From the NCBI GenBank assembly GCA_031273835.1, contig JAISRD010000258.1, forward strand, positions 1 through 8,922: DNA of 8,922 bases, in the 5' to 3' direction. A program made the position numbers and the translations under genes. Source of the DNA: Treponema sp. (GTDB lineage: Bacteria > Spirochaetota > Spirochaetia > Treponematales > Breznakiellaceae). The notes under the pieces are model-generated. The model did no database searches. It was not told where the DNA came from and saw only the letters and a list, made by a program, of their open reading frames with translations. Each line of letters starts with the position of its first letter. The first letter of the stretch is position 1. Of this stretch, positions 1-6,764 are shown in pieces.

Positions 1-1000
1 ACAGAAATACGGCGGTGGTCTGCCCCGGCCCGGCGCCGCCCGTTTTAAGCACGGCGATTTCCCGCTGCCGCTCCAGGGCAAGCATGGAAGTGGCGGAGGA
101 AACATTTACCGCCGCCACAATAACCAAAAGGGCCATGATAAAGAGGAGTATCTGCTTGGTGGATTCAAAGGAACGGTACAGGGAGTTGTTGAGCTGCTTC
201 CAGGTATAGACCCCAAAGCCGGGGCCCAATTTTCCCATTAAATCCCGGGCGGTTTTATCCGGCAGGCCGTAGGGATCGCCGATCTTAAGCAGCACGAAGG
301 ATTGGTACAGCAGGGGGGAAAGAAGTTCCTCCCCGGCGCTGTAATTCATGACGCACCACAGGGAATCCAGTTCCCGGTAGCCCGAGGAGATGATCCCCTT
401 TACGGTAAAGATCGTAACCCTGGGAGTATAGCCGCCGTCCGCTCCGGTCTTTACCGTCATGATCCGCACCGTTTTCCCCGGCCCGGTCTTGAGGGTTTCG
501 GCAAGGCCCCGGCCCAGCAGGACCTCCCGATTCGAAGAAAGCACGGGACTGCCGGCTATTACCTGCAAAAAGGAGGCGCTCCCCGGATCTTCCCAAAAAC
601 CCCTGTCCACCGCCCTGATGGTAACGCCGGTACGCCCCTGGTTTCCCAAAATGATCCCCAGGCCCTGGCGTTCGCTCCACGCCCCCCGTATGCCCAATTC
701 CTCCATGCCCCCGATTGCTTCCGCCAGCAGGGGAATCTCAAAATCCCCCGGATAATCATAGACCTGGAGATGGCCCGTACCGAGTTCCAGGTAACGGTCG
801 GAAATGCCCCGTATCATCCCGTCGGCCACAACCAGGGTTACCATGATGGGGATGAGGCTTAAGGCTATGCCCGCCGAAGCGCCCCTCAGATAGCGGCCCC
901 CCTCTTTGGCGCGGCCCCACAGGCAGCGGAGGGCGATAAAAAACGGCGCCGAAAGGCGGGAAAATCCGCCCCGGCCGACGGGGTATTTCTTGCCTTTCAT
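1..1000 (-). CDS. lolE: LolC/LolE-type ABC transporter permease, partial (C-terminus off the left edge)
   Basis: This is the inner-membrane permease of a lipoprotein-release ABC transporter, paired with the ATPase just upstream. Reading the minus strand from the ATG at 1000-998 gives 333 codons with no stop before the window edge; family members are about 400 residues. A first membrane segment lies near residues 41-59. It is followed by a long periplasmic MacB-like core domain, and a second segment near 282-302 leads into the cytoplasmic coupling stretch ALERQREIAVLKTGGAG, which in this family contacts the ATPase. The remaining two membrane helices are expected beyond the window. The start overlaps the lolD stop by one base (TAATG), so translation is probably coupled. 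Only weak Shine-Dalgarno-like G residues precede it. The family assignment is firm. Calling it LolE rather than LolC rests on its place third in the C-D-E order. Confidence 0.85.
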   Translation of the reverse strand, partial: MKGKKYPVGRGGFSRLSAPFFIALRCLWGRAKEGGRYLRGASAGIALSLIPIMVTLVVADGMIRGISDRYLELGTGHLQVYDYPGDFEIPLLAEAIGGMEELGIRGAWSERQGLGIILGNQGRTGVTIRAVDRGFWEDPGSASFLQVIAGSPVLSSNREVLLGRGLAETLKTGPGKTVRIMTVKTGADGGYTPRVTIFTVKGIISSGYRELDSLWCVMNYSAGEELLSPLLYQSFVLLKIGDPYGLPDKTARDLMGKLGPGFGVYTWKQLNNSLYRSFESTKQILLFIMALLVIVAAVNVSSATSMLALERQREIAVLKTGGAGPGQTTAVFL

Positions 1001-1695
1001 TACCCCGCCGTTAAGACGCCGTTTTCAAGCACATAGCGCAGCTTTGCCCGCCCGGCGACTTTTTCGTCGTGGGTTACCACCACGAGGTTTTTATGCCGGG
1101 ATTCCGCCGCCGAATAGAGCAGTTCCGCCACGGCCCCGGAATTCTGGGGATCGAGGTTCCCCGTGGGCTCATCGGCGAGGATCAGGTCCGGGTCGTTTAT
1201 CATGGAACGGGCCACGGCCACCTTCTGCCGTTCCCCCCCGGAAAGCTGGGAGGGAAAATGGCTCTGTCTGCCGGAAAGGCCCAGGTCCTCAAGCAGGGCC
1301 GCCGCTTTTTCAAGGGCCGCCTTTTTTTTCATTCCCCCTATATAGGCGGGGAGCATGATATTTTCCAGGGCGGTAAAATCCCTCAGCAGATAATGGAACT
1401 GAAAAACAAAACCCACCCGGAAACGGCGGTACACGGTAAGCTCCTTTTCCGAAAGGCCGGAAATTTCAAGGCCCGCCACTTCCACGCTTCCCGAATCGCA
1501 GCGGTCAAGGCCCCCCAAAATATTAAGGAGGGTGCTTTTTCCGCAGCCGCTTTTACCCATCACCGCGGCGCTCAGGCCCCTGGGTATGGTAAAGTCCAGA
1601 TCCTTAAGGATATTGAGGGTCTCCGTCCCGGACTGATAGTTCTTTACCAGCTTCACCGCCCTGATAATGTTTTCCCGGCTTTGCCCCCTATTCAT
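1000..1695 (-). CDS. lolD: Lipoprotein-releasing system ATP-binding protein LolD
   Basis: This is the cytoplasmic ATPase that powers extraction of lipoproteins from the inner membrane by the flanking permeases. The 231 residues are full length for LolD and carry every ABC motif: Walker A GKSGCGKST at 47-55, Q-loop glutamine 99, signature LSGGERQ at 151-157, Walker B LILADEPTGNLD at 171-182 with catalytic E176, and switch histidine 209. The stretch FVFQFHYLLRDFTALENI (97-114) closely matches the LolD-type segment and separates it from MacB and FtsE relatives. The ATG at 1695 overlaps the upstream permease end by 8 nt and has a strong GGAGGT at 1709-1704, spaced 8 nt, so this start is well supported. 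The gene contains an A8 tract at residues 123-125 (see findings). A FtsE/MacB role is less likely given the neighbouring 4-helix LolC/E permeases. Confidence 0.93.
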   Translation of the reverse strand: MNRGQSRENIIRAVKLVKNYQSGTETLNILKDLDFTIPRGLSAAVMGKSGCGKSTLLNILGGLDRCDSGSVEVAGLEISGLSEKELTVYRRFRVGFVFQFHYLLRDFTALENIMLPAYIGGMKKKAALEKAAALLEDLGLSGRQSHFPSQLSGGERQKVAVARSMINDPDLILADEPTGNLDPQNSGAVAELLYSAAESRHKNLVVVTHDEKVAGRAKLRYVLENGVLTAG

Positions 1696-3088
1696 AACGC
1701 AGTACCTCCGCGGGCCTTTCCCGGGAGACCCTTCCCGACGCGAACCACGCCGCCCCCAGGGCGGAAAAAAGGCCGAACAAAAAGATCAGCAGCGCCTCGC
1801 CGGGTATGACCCGCCCTTCCAGTTCCTTGATGTAAAATATGGCGGGGGAAAAAACGGCGAAACCCTCCCCCGCCGCGGGCGTACCGGAAACAGCCTGGAG
1901 GATCGTATTAACCAGGCGTAAAAGGCCGTTGACGCTGTTTTCCAGCAGGGAAAAGAAGGCCTGAACATTCAGGCTGATGAGGAGCCCCAGGGCCGTGCCC
2001 GTCCCGGCGCCCAGCAGGCCGATGATGAAGCCGTCCCAGACAAAGATAAGCCGCACCGCCCCGTCCCCCGCCCCGACGGCCCTGAGGAGGCCTATTTCTT
2101 CCCGCCGTTCAAGGACGATACGCCGCTGGGCCTGGTAAATATTGAGGCCCACCACTATGAAGATAAGCCCCACAAGGACGAACATAAAGAGCTTTTCTGT
2201 CCTCAGGGCGCCGAAGAACGCGCGGTTATATTCACGCCAGGAATGTACTGCGGAATTCTGGTTTCCGTAACCGGAATCCTGCAAAAAGCGGGAAAGCAGC
2301 GCCTCCACCGAAGACAGGACCTTCCGGTCCTGCCAGCGGTCGGCGAGCTTTATCCCCAGGGTATAAGCCTCCCCTTCCATATCCCCGGCTTCGTCAAAAT
2401 TGATAAAGCCCCAGCCCAAATCGTATTCATAAAAGCCGGAACGGAAAATACCCCTTACGGTAAACGACGCGTCCAGGGGAAGCTCCCCCTCCGTTCCGGC
2501 GTACCCGGCGGAAGCTTCCCCGCCTGAGGATGCCGCCTGAGGCCCCGTAAGGGCGGAGGAAGAGATCGAGATCAGGGTGATCTTATCCCCGGTTTTTACG
2601 TTGAGCCGGCGGGCAAGCTCGGCGCCGAGCAAAATGGAACCCCGCCGGGCCAGATCGAAGGCCCCTTCTTCAAAAACAAGCCTCTTCGCCAGGGCCGGAT
2701 CGGCCGCCGGAGCGCCGGGGGGAACCCCCCGTATCACCGCCGCCTGCTGTTCCGTCCCGCCCCGGAGCAGGACCTGCAGTTCCCTAAAGGGGAGGACCGC
2801 GGTAACCCCGGGGATTTCCTTAAGTTCCCCGGCGAAGGCCGCCGCGGCGGCGCCCTGTGGGGCGTTTTCAACCCGCAGATAATACGAGGATATTTCCAGT
2901 ATGCTTTCGATAAAACCCAGCTGGAAACCGTTCATCACCGAGATGATAACCGTCAGGGCCAGGACGCCCACGGCGATTCCCAGTACGGAGAATACCGGCG
3001 GCGAGCCCCGTTTCCGGGAAACAAGGCGGCCCGCCACAAAGCCTATCCAGCGGAAAGCGCCCTTCCTAAACGGGGCCCCGCCGCTCAA
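1688..3088 (-). CDS. lolC: LolC/LolE-type lipoprotein-releasing permease, TTG start
   Basis: This inner-membrane subunit of the Lol transporter recognises lipoproteins on the periplasmic face. It has 466 residues, somewhat longer than the usual 400 or so. The first membrane helix is near 32-51 and is followed by the family hallmark VMNGF (51-55). A MacB-like periplasmic domain runs to about 295. Further helices lie near 300-317, 347-373 and 430-451. The coupling stretch LERREEIGLLRAVGA is at 326-340. Extra length comes from a low-complexity Ser/Gly/Ala insert near 176-200 and a loop near 395-428 between the last two helices. The start is TTG (3088-3086) inside a TTGA overlap with the upstream stop. 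GGAGGA at 3100-3095, spaced 6 nt, decides it. C versus E identity rests on its position upstream of lolD. Confidence 0.9.
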   Translation of the reverse strand: MSGGAPFRKGAFRWIGFVAGRLVSRKRGSPPVFSVLGIAVGVLALTVIISVMNGFQLGFIESILEISSYYLRVENAPQGAAAAAFAGELKEIPGVTAVLPFRELQVLLRGGTEQQAAVIRGVPPGAPAADPALAKRLVFEEGAFDLARRGSILLGAELARRLNVKTGDKITLISISSSALTGPQAASSGGEASAGYAGTEGELPLDASFTVRGIFRSGFYEYDLGWGFINFDEAGDMEGEAYTLGIKLADRWQDRKVLSSVEALLSRFLQDSGYGNQNSAVHSWREYNRAFFGALRTEKLFMFVLVGLIFIVVGLNIYQAQRRIVLERREEIGLLRAVGAGDGAVRLIFVWDGFIIGLLGAGTGTALGLLISLNVQAFFSLLENSVNGLLRLVNTILQAVSGTPAAGEGFAVFSPAIFYIKELEGRVIPGEALLIFLFGLFSALGAAWFASGRVSRERPAEVLRYE

Positions 3089-4167
3089 AGCCGTTCCTCC
3101 GAGATTTTCCGGCCTTCCTCCCAGATCGCCCTCAGCGCGGGCTCTCCGTTTGCGTAGATCTCTTCGGTTTCCCTGTCCCCGTCTTTATCCACGGTCCGTT
3201 CCAGTACCCCGTTCCGGTAGTCCCGTTCGGCGATCCGGTCCGATCCATTTCCGTCGTAGTCAAATTCAATACGCCCCCGGTCCTCTCCCGCGGTCCAGAT
3301 GATTACCGTAATCCTGCCGCCCTCCCAGGTATTGCTTATTTCGGCGATGATCTTTCCCTCCGCATCGTACCTCGTTTCGCCGAGGACCCTTCCCAGATTG
3401 TCGGTGCTGTACACTACCCTGGCCGCCTGGGGCATAAAAACATCCTGCAGGGCCCCAGCGATAAGATCGTAGTCATAGGGAGTCCGGGGGTCGATAAATT
3501 CTTCCCGGACCCGGTCCGGGGAGGGAGAAAACCGGAGATAACCGGGCCGCCTGAGGGGCTCCTTACCGCCCTCCGGGGGCGGGGGGTCCTCATCGGGGGG
3601 CTCAAGGAGGAAACGCCGCTCCATCCCCCGGAGCTTACCCGAACGGGTATAACGGTAACTGTCGGTCCAGAGGGCGCCGCTGTCGGAATGGGTTTCCGCC
3701 CCCAGCAGCAGCCCGCCGCCGTAGGAATAAAAGGTGGTATAAATTTCCGCCCCCAACTGGATACTGCGGGTGATAAAGCCCTCGGGGGAAAAAAATTCTA
3801 TGAAAGGGGGAAAATCCCCCCCGCTCCCGAAGGAGGCGTTAATCCTGACCCTGCCGCCGCCCATGAACAGCCACTGCCGCCGCTTGATCTTTCCCCGTTC
3901 ATAGAGTACCCGCTGTTCCACCAGGTAAGCCCTTTCATAATAGGGTTTCAGGTCTTCCGGCAGGGCGTCGGGGGAAATGTACTCCTCCGAAAGGGCCCAG
4001 GCAAGGGAGAAGGCCGCCTCCCGGGAGGGGACTCTTTCCAGGCTCAGGCCCGAAGAATTGGAACGGAACCAGACCTGGGCCGAAACGGCGGGGGCCCTGA
4101 ACAGCGGAAGGGCCGGAAAGAACAGCAGGAGCGGGAAGAGGCGGCAAAAGAGGGGGAACCGGCTCAT
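3085..4167 (-). CDS. Secreted protein of unknown function encoded between ftsY and lolC
   Basis: I do not recognise a named family. The 360-residue product begins with a convincing signal peptide: basic MSRF, a Leu/Phe-rich core to about 25, and a likely signal peptidase I cut after AVSA (27-30). There is no cysteine lipobox there, so it should be periplasmic or outer-membrane associated and not a lipoprotein. Residues 31-185 look beta-rich. Residues 186-210 are a Pro/Glu/Asp linker (PDEDPPPPEGGKEP). The C-terminal part, about 250-360, shows short hairpin-like repeats of the form Y-x(2-3)-G-x(4-6)-E, reminiscent of YD/YwqK-type repeats. Two acidic loops resemble calcium-binding motifs: DYDGNGSD (303-310) and DKDGDRETEE (327-336). 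The ATG lies in an ATGA overlap with the ftsY stop and lacks a clear Shine-Dalgarno, so it probably depends on coupling. Its place before lolCDE suggests, without proving, an envelope role. Confidence 0.8.
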   Translation of the reverse strand: MSRFPLFCRLFPLLLFFPALPLFRAPAVSAQVWFRSNSSGLSLERVPSREAAFSLAWALSEEYISPDALPEDLKPYYERAYLVEQRVLYERGKIKRRQWLFMGGGRVRINASFGSGGDFPPFIEFFSPEGFITRSIQLGAEIYTTFYSYGGGLLLGAETHSDSGALWTDSYRYTRSGKLRGMERRFLLEPPDEDPPPPEGGKEPLRRPGYLRFSPSPDRVREEFIDPRTPYDYDLIAGALQDVFMPQAARVVYSTDNLGRVLGETRYDAEGKIIAEISNTWEGGRITVIIWTAGEDRGRIEFDYDGNGSDRIAERDYRNGVLERTVDKDGDRETEEIYANGEPALRAIWEEGRKISEERL

Positions 4168-5078
4168 GGGGCGCCCATAAAGGCCTTAACAAAAGCCGAA
4201 GCGTCAAAGGGACGGATGTCCTCATAGGATTCGCCGTTACAGAGGAACAACACGGGAAGTTTCAGCTCCGAAGCGAGGGAAAACACCGCCCCGCCTTTGG
4301 CGCCGGAATCGTATTTTGTCAGAATCACCCCGTCCAGGGCCAGGGCCCCGTGGAAAATTTCGGCCTGGGCCAGGGCGTTTCTTCCCGTGGTGGCGTCCAG
4401 CACCAGCCAGCTGCGAAGGGCCTCAGGCGCCGGGCCGGAATGCCCCGGTTCCCCGGTATCGGGCAGTTTGGTTTTCGCCACCCGGCCGATTTTTTTCAAT
4501 TCCTCCACCAGGGCCGTTTTGGTGTGCATACGTCCGGCGGTATCGGCGATGACAAGATCCCCCGCCCCGGCCAGGGCCGCTTCCACCGCGTCGTAGACCA
4601 CCGCCGCCGGGTCTCCCCCGTGCCGGTGGGCCACAACCCGTATTTTCAGCCGCTCGCCGTGAATCTTTATCTGATCTATTGCCGCGGCCCTGAAGGTATC
4701 CGCCGCGGCCAGCAGGGGTCTCCGTCCCTTTGAGCGGAACAGGGCCGCCAGTTTTGCCGCGGTGGTGGTTTTCCCCACCCCGTTTACCCCCAGGAGCAGT
4801 ATCAGCGCCGGGGAGGGAAGGGTCCGCTCCGGGGAGCCCCCTTCCCCGGAGAGAGCGGATAATTCCCTCTCCAGGAGCGCTGTAAATTGTTCCCTGATGG
4901 AGCGCGTATCGGTAAGTTTCTCTTTTTTTACCAGGAGGCGGAGCTCATCCACCAGCTTCACCGCCCCGGCGGCGCCGAAATCACCCTCGACGAGAAGATC
5001 CGCAAGATTATCGTAAAAATCATCGGAAACAGCCCCGGAGAGGCCGAAGAAGGCCCCCAGCCGTTCGGCAAAACTCAC
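4164..5078 (-). CDS. ftsY: Signal recognition particle receptor FtsY, short form
   Basis: This SRP receptor GTPase pairs with Ffh at the inner membrane to deliver nascent membrane and secreted proteins to SecYEG. Its 304 residues amount to the NG domains only; the acidic N-terminal A domain of E. coli FtsY is absent, as in many bacteria. A helical N domain (about 1-85) precedes the GTPase. The motifs are G1 GVNGVGKTTTAAKLA (97-111), the insertion-box region starting DTFRAAAIDQ (127-136), G3 DTAGR (179-183), G4 TKYDSGAKGG (254-263) and the closing GESYEDIRPFD (282-292). G4 differs from the common TKLDGTAKGG at three positions. An unusual loop, about 202-220, is rich in Pro and Gly. The start is GTG (5078-5076). 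Only a weak GAAGG sits 12 nt upstream, but the N-terminal helix begins directly after it. The gene lies 36 nt after the PEGA gene and overlaps the next gene by 4 nt. Confidence 0.93.
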   Translation of the reverse strand: MSFAERLGAFFGLSGAVSDDFYDNLADLLVEGDFGAAGAVKLVDELRLLVKKEKLTDTRSIREQFTALLERELSALSGEGGSPERTLPSPALILLLGVNGVGKTTTAAKLAALFRSKGRRPLLAAADTFRAAAIDQIKIHGERLKIRVVAHRHGGDPAAVVYDAVEAALAGAGDLVIADTAGRMHTKTALVEELKKIGRVAKTKLPDTGEPGHSGPAPEALRSWLVLDATTGRNALAQAEIFHGALALDGVILTKYDSGAKGGAVFSLASELKLPVLFLCNGESYEDIRPFDASAFVKAFMGAP

Positions 5079-5114
5079 GGACCCGTGGGGCCTTCAATTC
5101 CCCTGGGAAAAAGC

Positions 5115-6761
5115 CTATTCATAAAGCGGAACCGCCTCCTTATCGGCGGCCCTGATATACAGCACCAGCCGCACCAGGGACTCCACAAGAAAAACCCCCG
5201 CCCCAATCCACGCGACGGCGGCAGCCTTTTGGGCCAGCGACGCGGAATTGTAGAGTTCCTCGGAGGGGTAGTTATCACGGCTGGCCCCCTCAAAGAGACT
5301 GGGAAGGGTTTGGGTTACCGGATAGGACATATAGAGGCCGTTTGCCAAAAAGGCCAGGGGCAGGGTAAGCCAGAACCTGCCGTAGGCGCCGTAAAATTTC
5401 TTTCGCAGGGTCTCCACGGACCTGTCGGGCTTAGGCTTCCCCCCGGGCTCCGGAAGGGGCTCGGGCTTAAAGGTGATGATACGCCCCTCTTCCCGGCTGT
5501 TACCCAGCACGATGATCTTGCCGCTCCTGCCGTCTTCCGCCTCGGCGTTGATATACGAATAGTAGCCTTCGGGTATTTCGAGCTCAAAAAGTCCGGAGAG
5601 GCTTTCATCAAGGGAGGGGATGCTTTCACCGGTAGAAGGGGGACTTTCACCGGCGGAGGCCGGGCTTCCATCGGAGGAAGAGGGGCTTTCATCAGCGGAG
5701 GCCTTACTCCCATTGGCGGAACCCAGGGTTCCCGCGTAGAGGGCCCCCAGGTAGAGGGAGACGCCCTCCACCCCGGGCATCCTTACCCCAATGCTTTCCG
5801 TGCCGAGGGGCCTCAAGGCTATGTCGAGGGCCTTTGTTTCGCCGGGTTCGATTTCCGCTTCCAGTTCCTCGCTCTCGTAAGCGCCGGCGCTTACCGAAAC
5901 CTTGAGCTCCCCGGGGTTCACACCTAACGCTTCGCCGCCGCGGACCAGTTTTCCGTTCACCAGCACCAGGGCGTCCTCCGGTTCCGCGTTAACCGTAAGC
6001 AGGGCCTGGGCGTTTCCCGAGGCGGCGGCGGCGGCGAACTCCTTTAGTTCATCGGCGGCGGAGAGCATGTCCTCGGGGGAATAGATCAGGGTCTTTTCAT
6101 AGGAAAAGGCCCCCTTCCGGGTATACAGGGCAAGCTCCAGGGACACCCTGCCGTACATGCTCCGCAGCTTTCCGGTGATAAAGGCGTCGGCCCCCTGTTC
6201 CGTGAGGAAGGCCTCCTCCCCCCCCGGCTCGGGCGGGGGGGGGAAGATTTCCCCGCCGCTTTCGCCGACCCCGGTTCCGGCTGCCCCAGGGGAGTTCTTC
6301 AAAACAAAGGCCGGCAGGGCCTCGATGAGGGGCCGCTCCGTATCCGCCCCGGCCCAGGCCTCTTCCAGGGTTTCTATTTCCTTATTTATCCGCTTAAGCT
6401 CCCGCCGGTACTTCCAGGGGGGAAGGCCCTGAAAGAGAAGGCCGTCCCGTTCAAGCCGTTTCTGTTCCAGGGCGGAGGCCGCCTCTTTCCGGGCCTCGTT
6501 CCAGACCAGCTCCTCATAACGGGCCAGTTCCTCCTCCGTCCGGGTCCTCCTGTCGATGCGGCCCAGGCGGCTCAGCAGTTCCCGCTGGAGTATGGTTCCG
6601 TGGATTTGCTGGGACGGGGGGAGGGCGGAAACGTCGAAGGCCGTAACGCAGAGGACAAATTCGGTTTTTACCGGAACGGGGGCTTCCTCGATGTTTCCCC
6701 GCCCCGGAAGGGGGCAGAGGACGAGGCCCAGCAGGGCCGGATAAAGCAGGAATTTCCCCAC
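5115..6761 (-). CDS. PEGA-domain membrane-associated protein with heptapeptide repeats
   Basis: This 548-residue protein has no assigned function. It starts with a hydrophobic export signal (about 4-20). A Leu-Val-Leu-Cys at 13-16 makes a lipoprotein conceivable, though the -1 residue is atypical. Residues 58-136 are highly charged and helical, probably coiled coil. Residues 158-182 are a Pro/Gly linker encoded by long C and G runs. A PEGA-like domain lies at about 253-318 (LLTVNAEPEDALVLVNGK... SAGAYESEELEAEIEPGE); PEGA domains are beta-sandwich modules common in surface and envelope proteins. Five 7-residue Ser-rich repeats follow at 354-388. Two predicted membrane segments close the protein (about 461-478 and 511-536). 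The start is GTG, 3 nt after the prfB stop, with only a G-rich stretch upstream; coupling to prfB is likely. Location in the envelope is inferred from these features. Confidence 0.82.
   Translation of the reverse strand: MGKFLLYPALLGLVLCPLPGRGNIEEAPVPVKTEFVLCVTAFDVSALPPSQQIHGTILQRELLSRLGRIDRRTRTEEELARYEELVWNEARKEAASALEQKRLERDGLLFQGLPPWKYRRELKRINKEIETLEEAWAGADTERPLIEALPAFVLKNSPGAAGTGVGESGGEIFPPPPEPGGEEAFLTEQGADAFITGKLRSMYGRVSLELALYTRKGAFSYEKTLIYSPEDMLSAADELKEFAAAAASGNAQALLTVNAEPEDALVLVNGKLVRGGEALGVNPGELKVSVSAGAYESEELEAEIEPGETKALDIALRPLGTESIGVRMPGVEGVSLYLGALYAGTLGSANGSKASADESPSSSDGSPASAGESPPSTGESIPSLDESLSGLFELEIPEGYYSYINAEAEDGRSGKIIVLGNSREEGRIITFKPEPLPEPGGKPKPDRSVETLRKKFYGAYGRFWLTLPLAFLANGLYMSYPVTQTLPSLFEGASRDNYPSEELYNSASLAQKAAAVAWIGAGVFLVESLVRLVLYIRAADKEAVPLYE
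5601..5726. repeat. Six-copy imperfect 21-bp tandem repeat inside the PEGA gene
   Basis: Units begin at 5601, 5622, 5643, 5664, 5685 and 5706, each close to a gctttcatcggcggaag-like core. The last copy (5706) is the most diverged. Because 21 is a multiple of three, copy changes keep the reading frame and only lengthen or shorten a Ser-rich linker (pattern S-x-[DG]-[EG]-S-[PIL]-x) between the PEGA domain and the C-terminal membrane part. Confidence 0.9.
6218..6243. repeat. Facing C8 and G9 homopolymer runs forming a potential GC hairpin
   Basis: On the plus strand a run of eight C (6218-6225) is followed after nine bases by a run of nine G (6235-6243). In the PEGA transcript this reads as C9 then G8 and can form an 8-bp all-GC stem. 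It encodes the PPPPEPGG linker of that protein. Both runs are long enough to be slippage-prone. Confidence 0.85.
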
Positions 6762-6764
6762 GGC

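Noticed and set aside
302..862. 186-codon plus-strand open frame
   Set aside because: It is a shadow of the lolE reading frame, which is open on the minus strand from 1000 to the edge and has membrane and coupling segments typical of the family.
1069..1809. 246-codon plus-strand open frame
   Set aside because: It is antisense to lolD, whose Walker A, signature and Walker B motifs are all present. The composition is Arg/Pro/Gly-rich.
3560..3600. G-rich runs on the plus strand suggesting a G-quadruplex
   Set aside because: The runs are explained by Pro/Gly codons of the secreted protein linker on the opposite strand. There is no regulatory context.
4887..5927. 346-codon plus-strand open frame
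   Set aside because: It is antisense to ftsY and the PEGA gene. Its repetitive Gly/Phe/Ile section is simply the 21-bp tandem repeat read in reverse.
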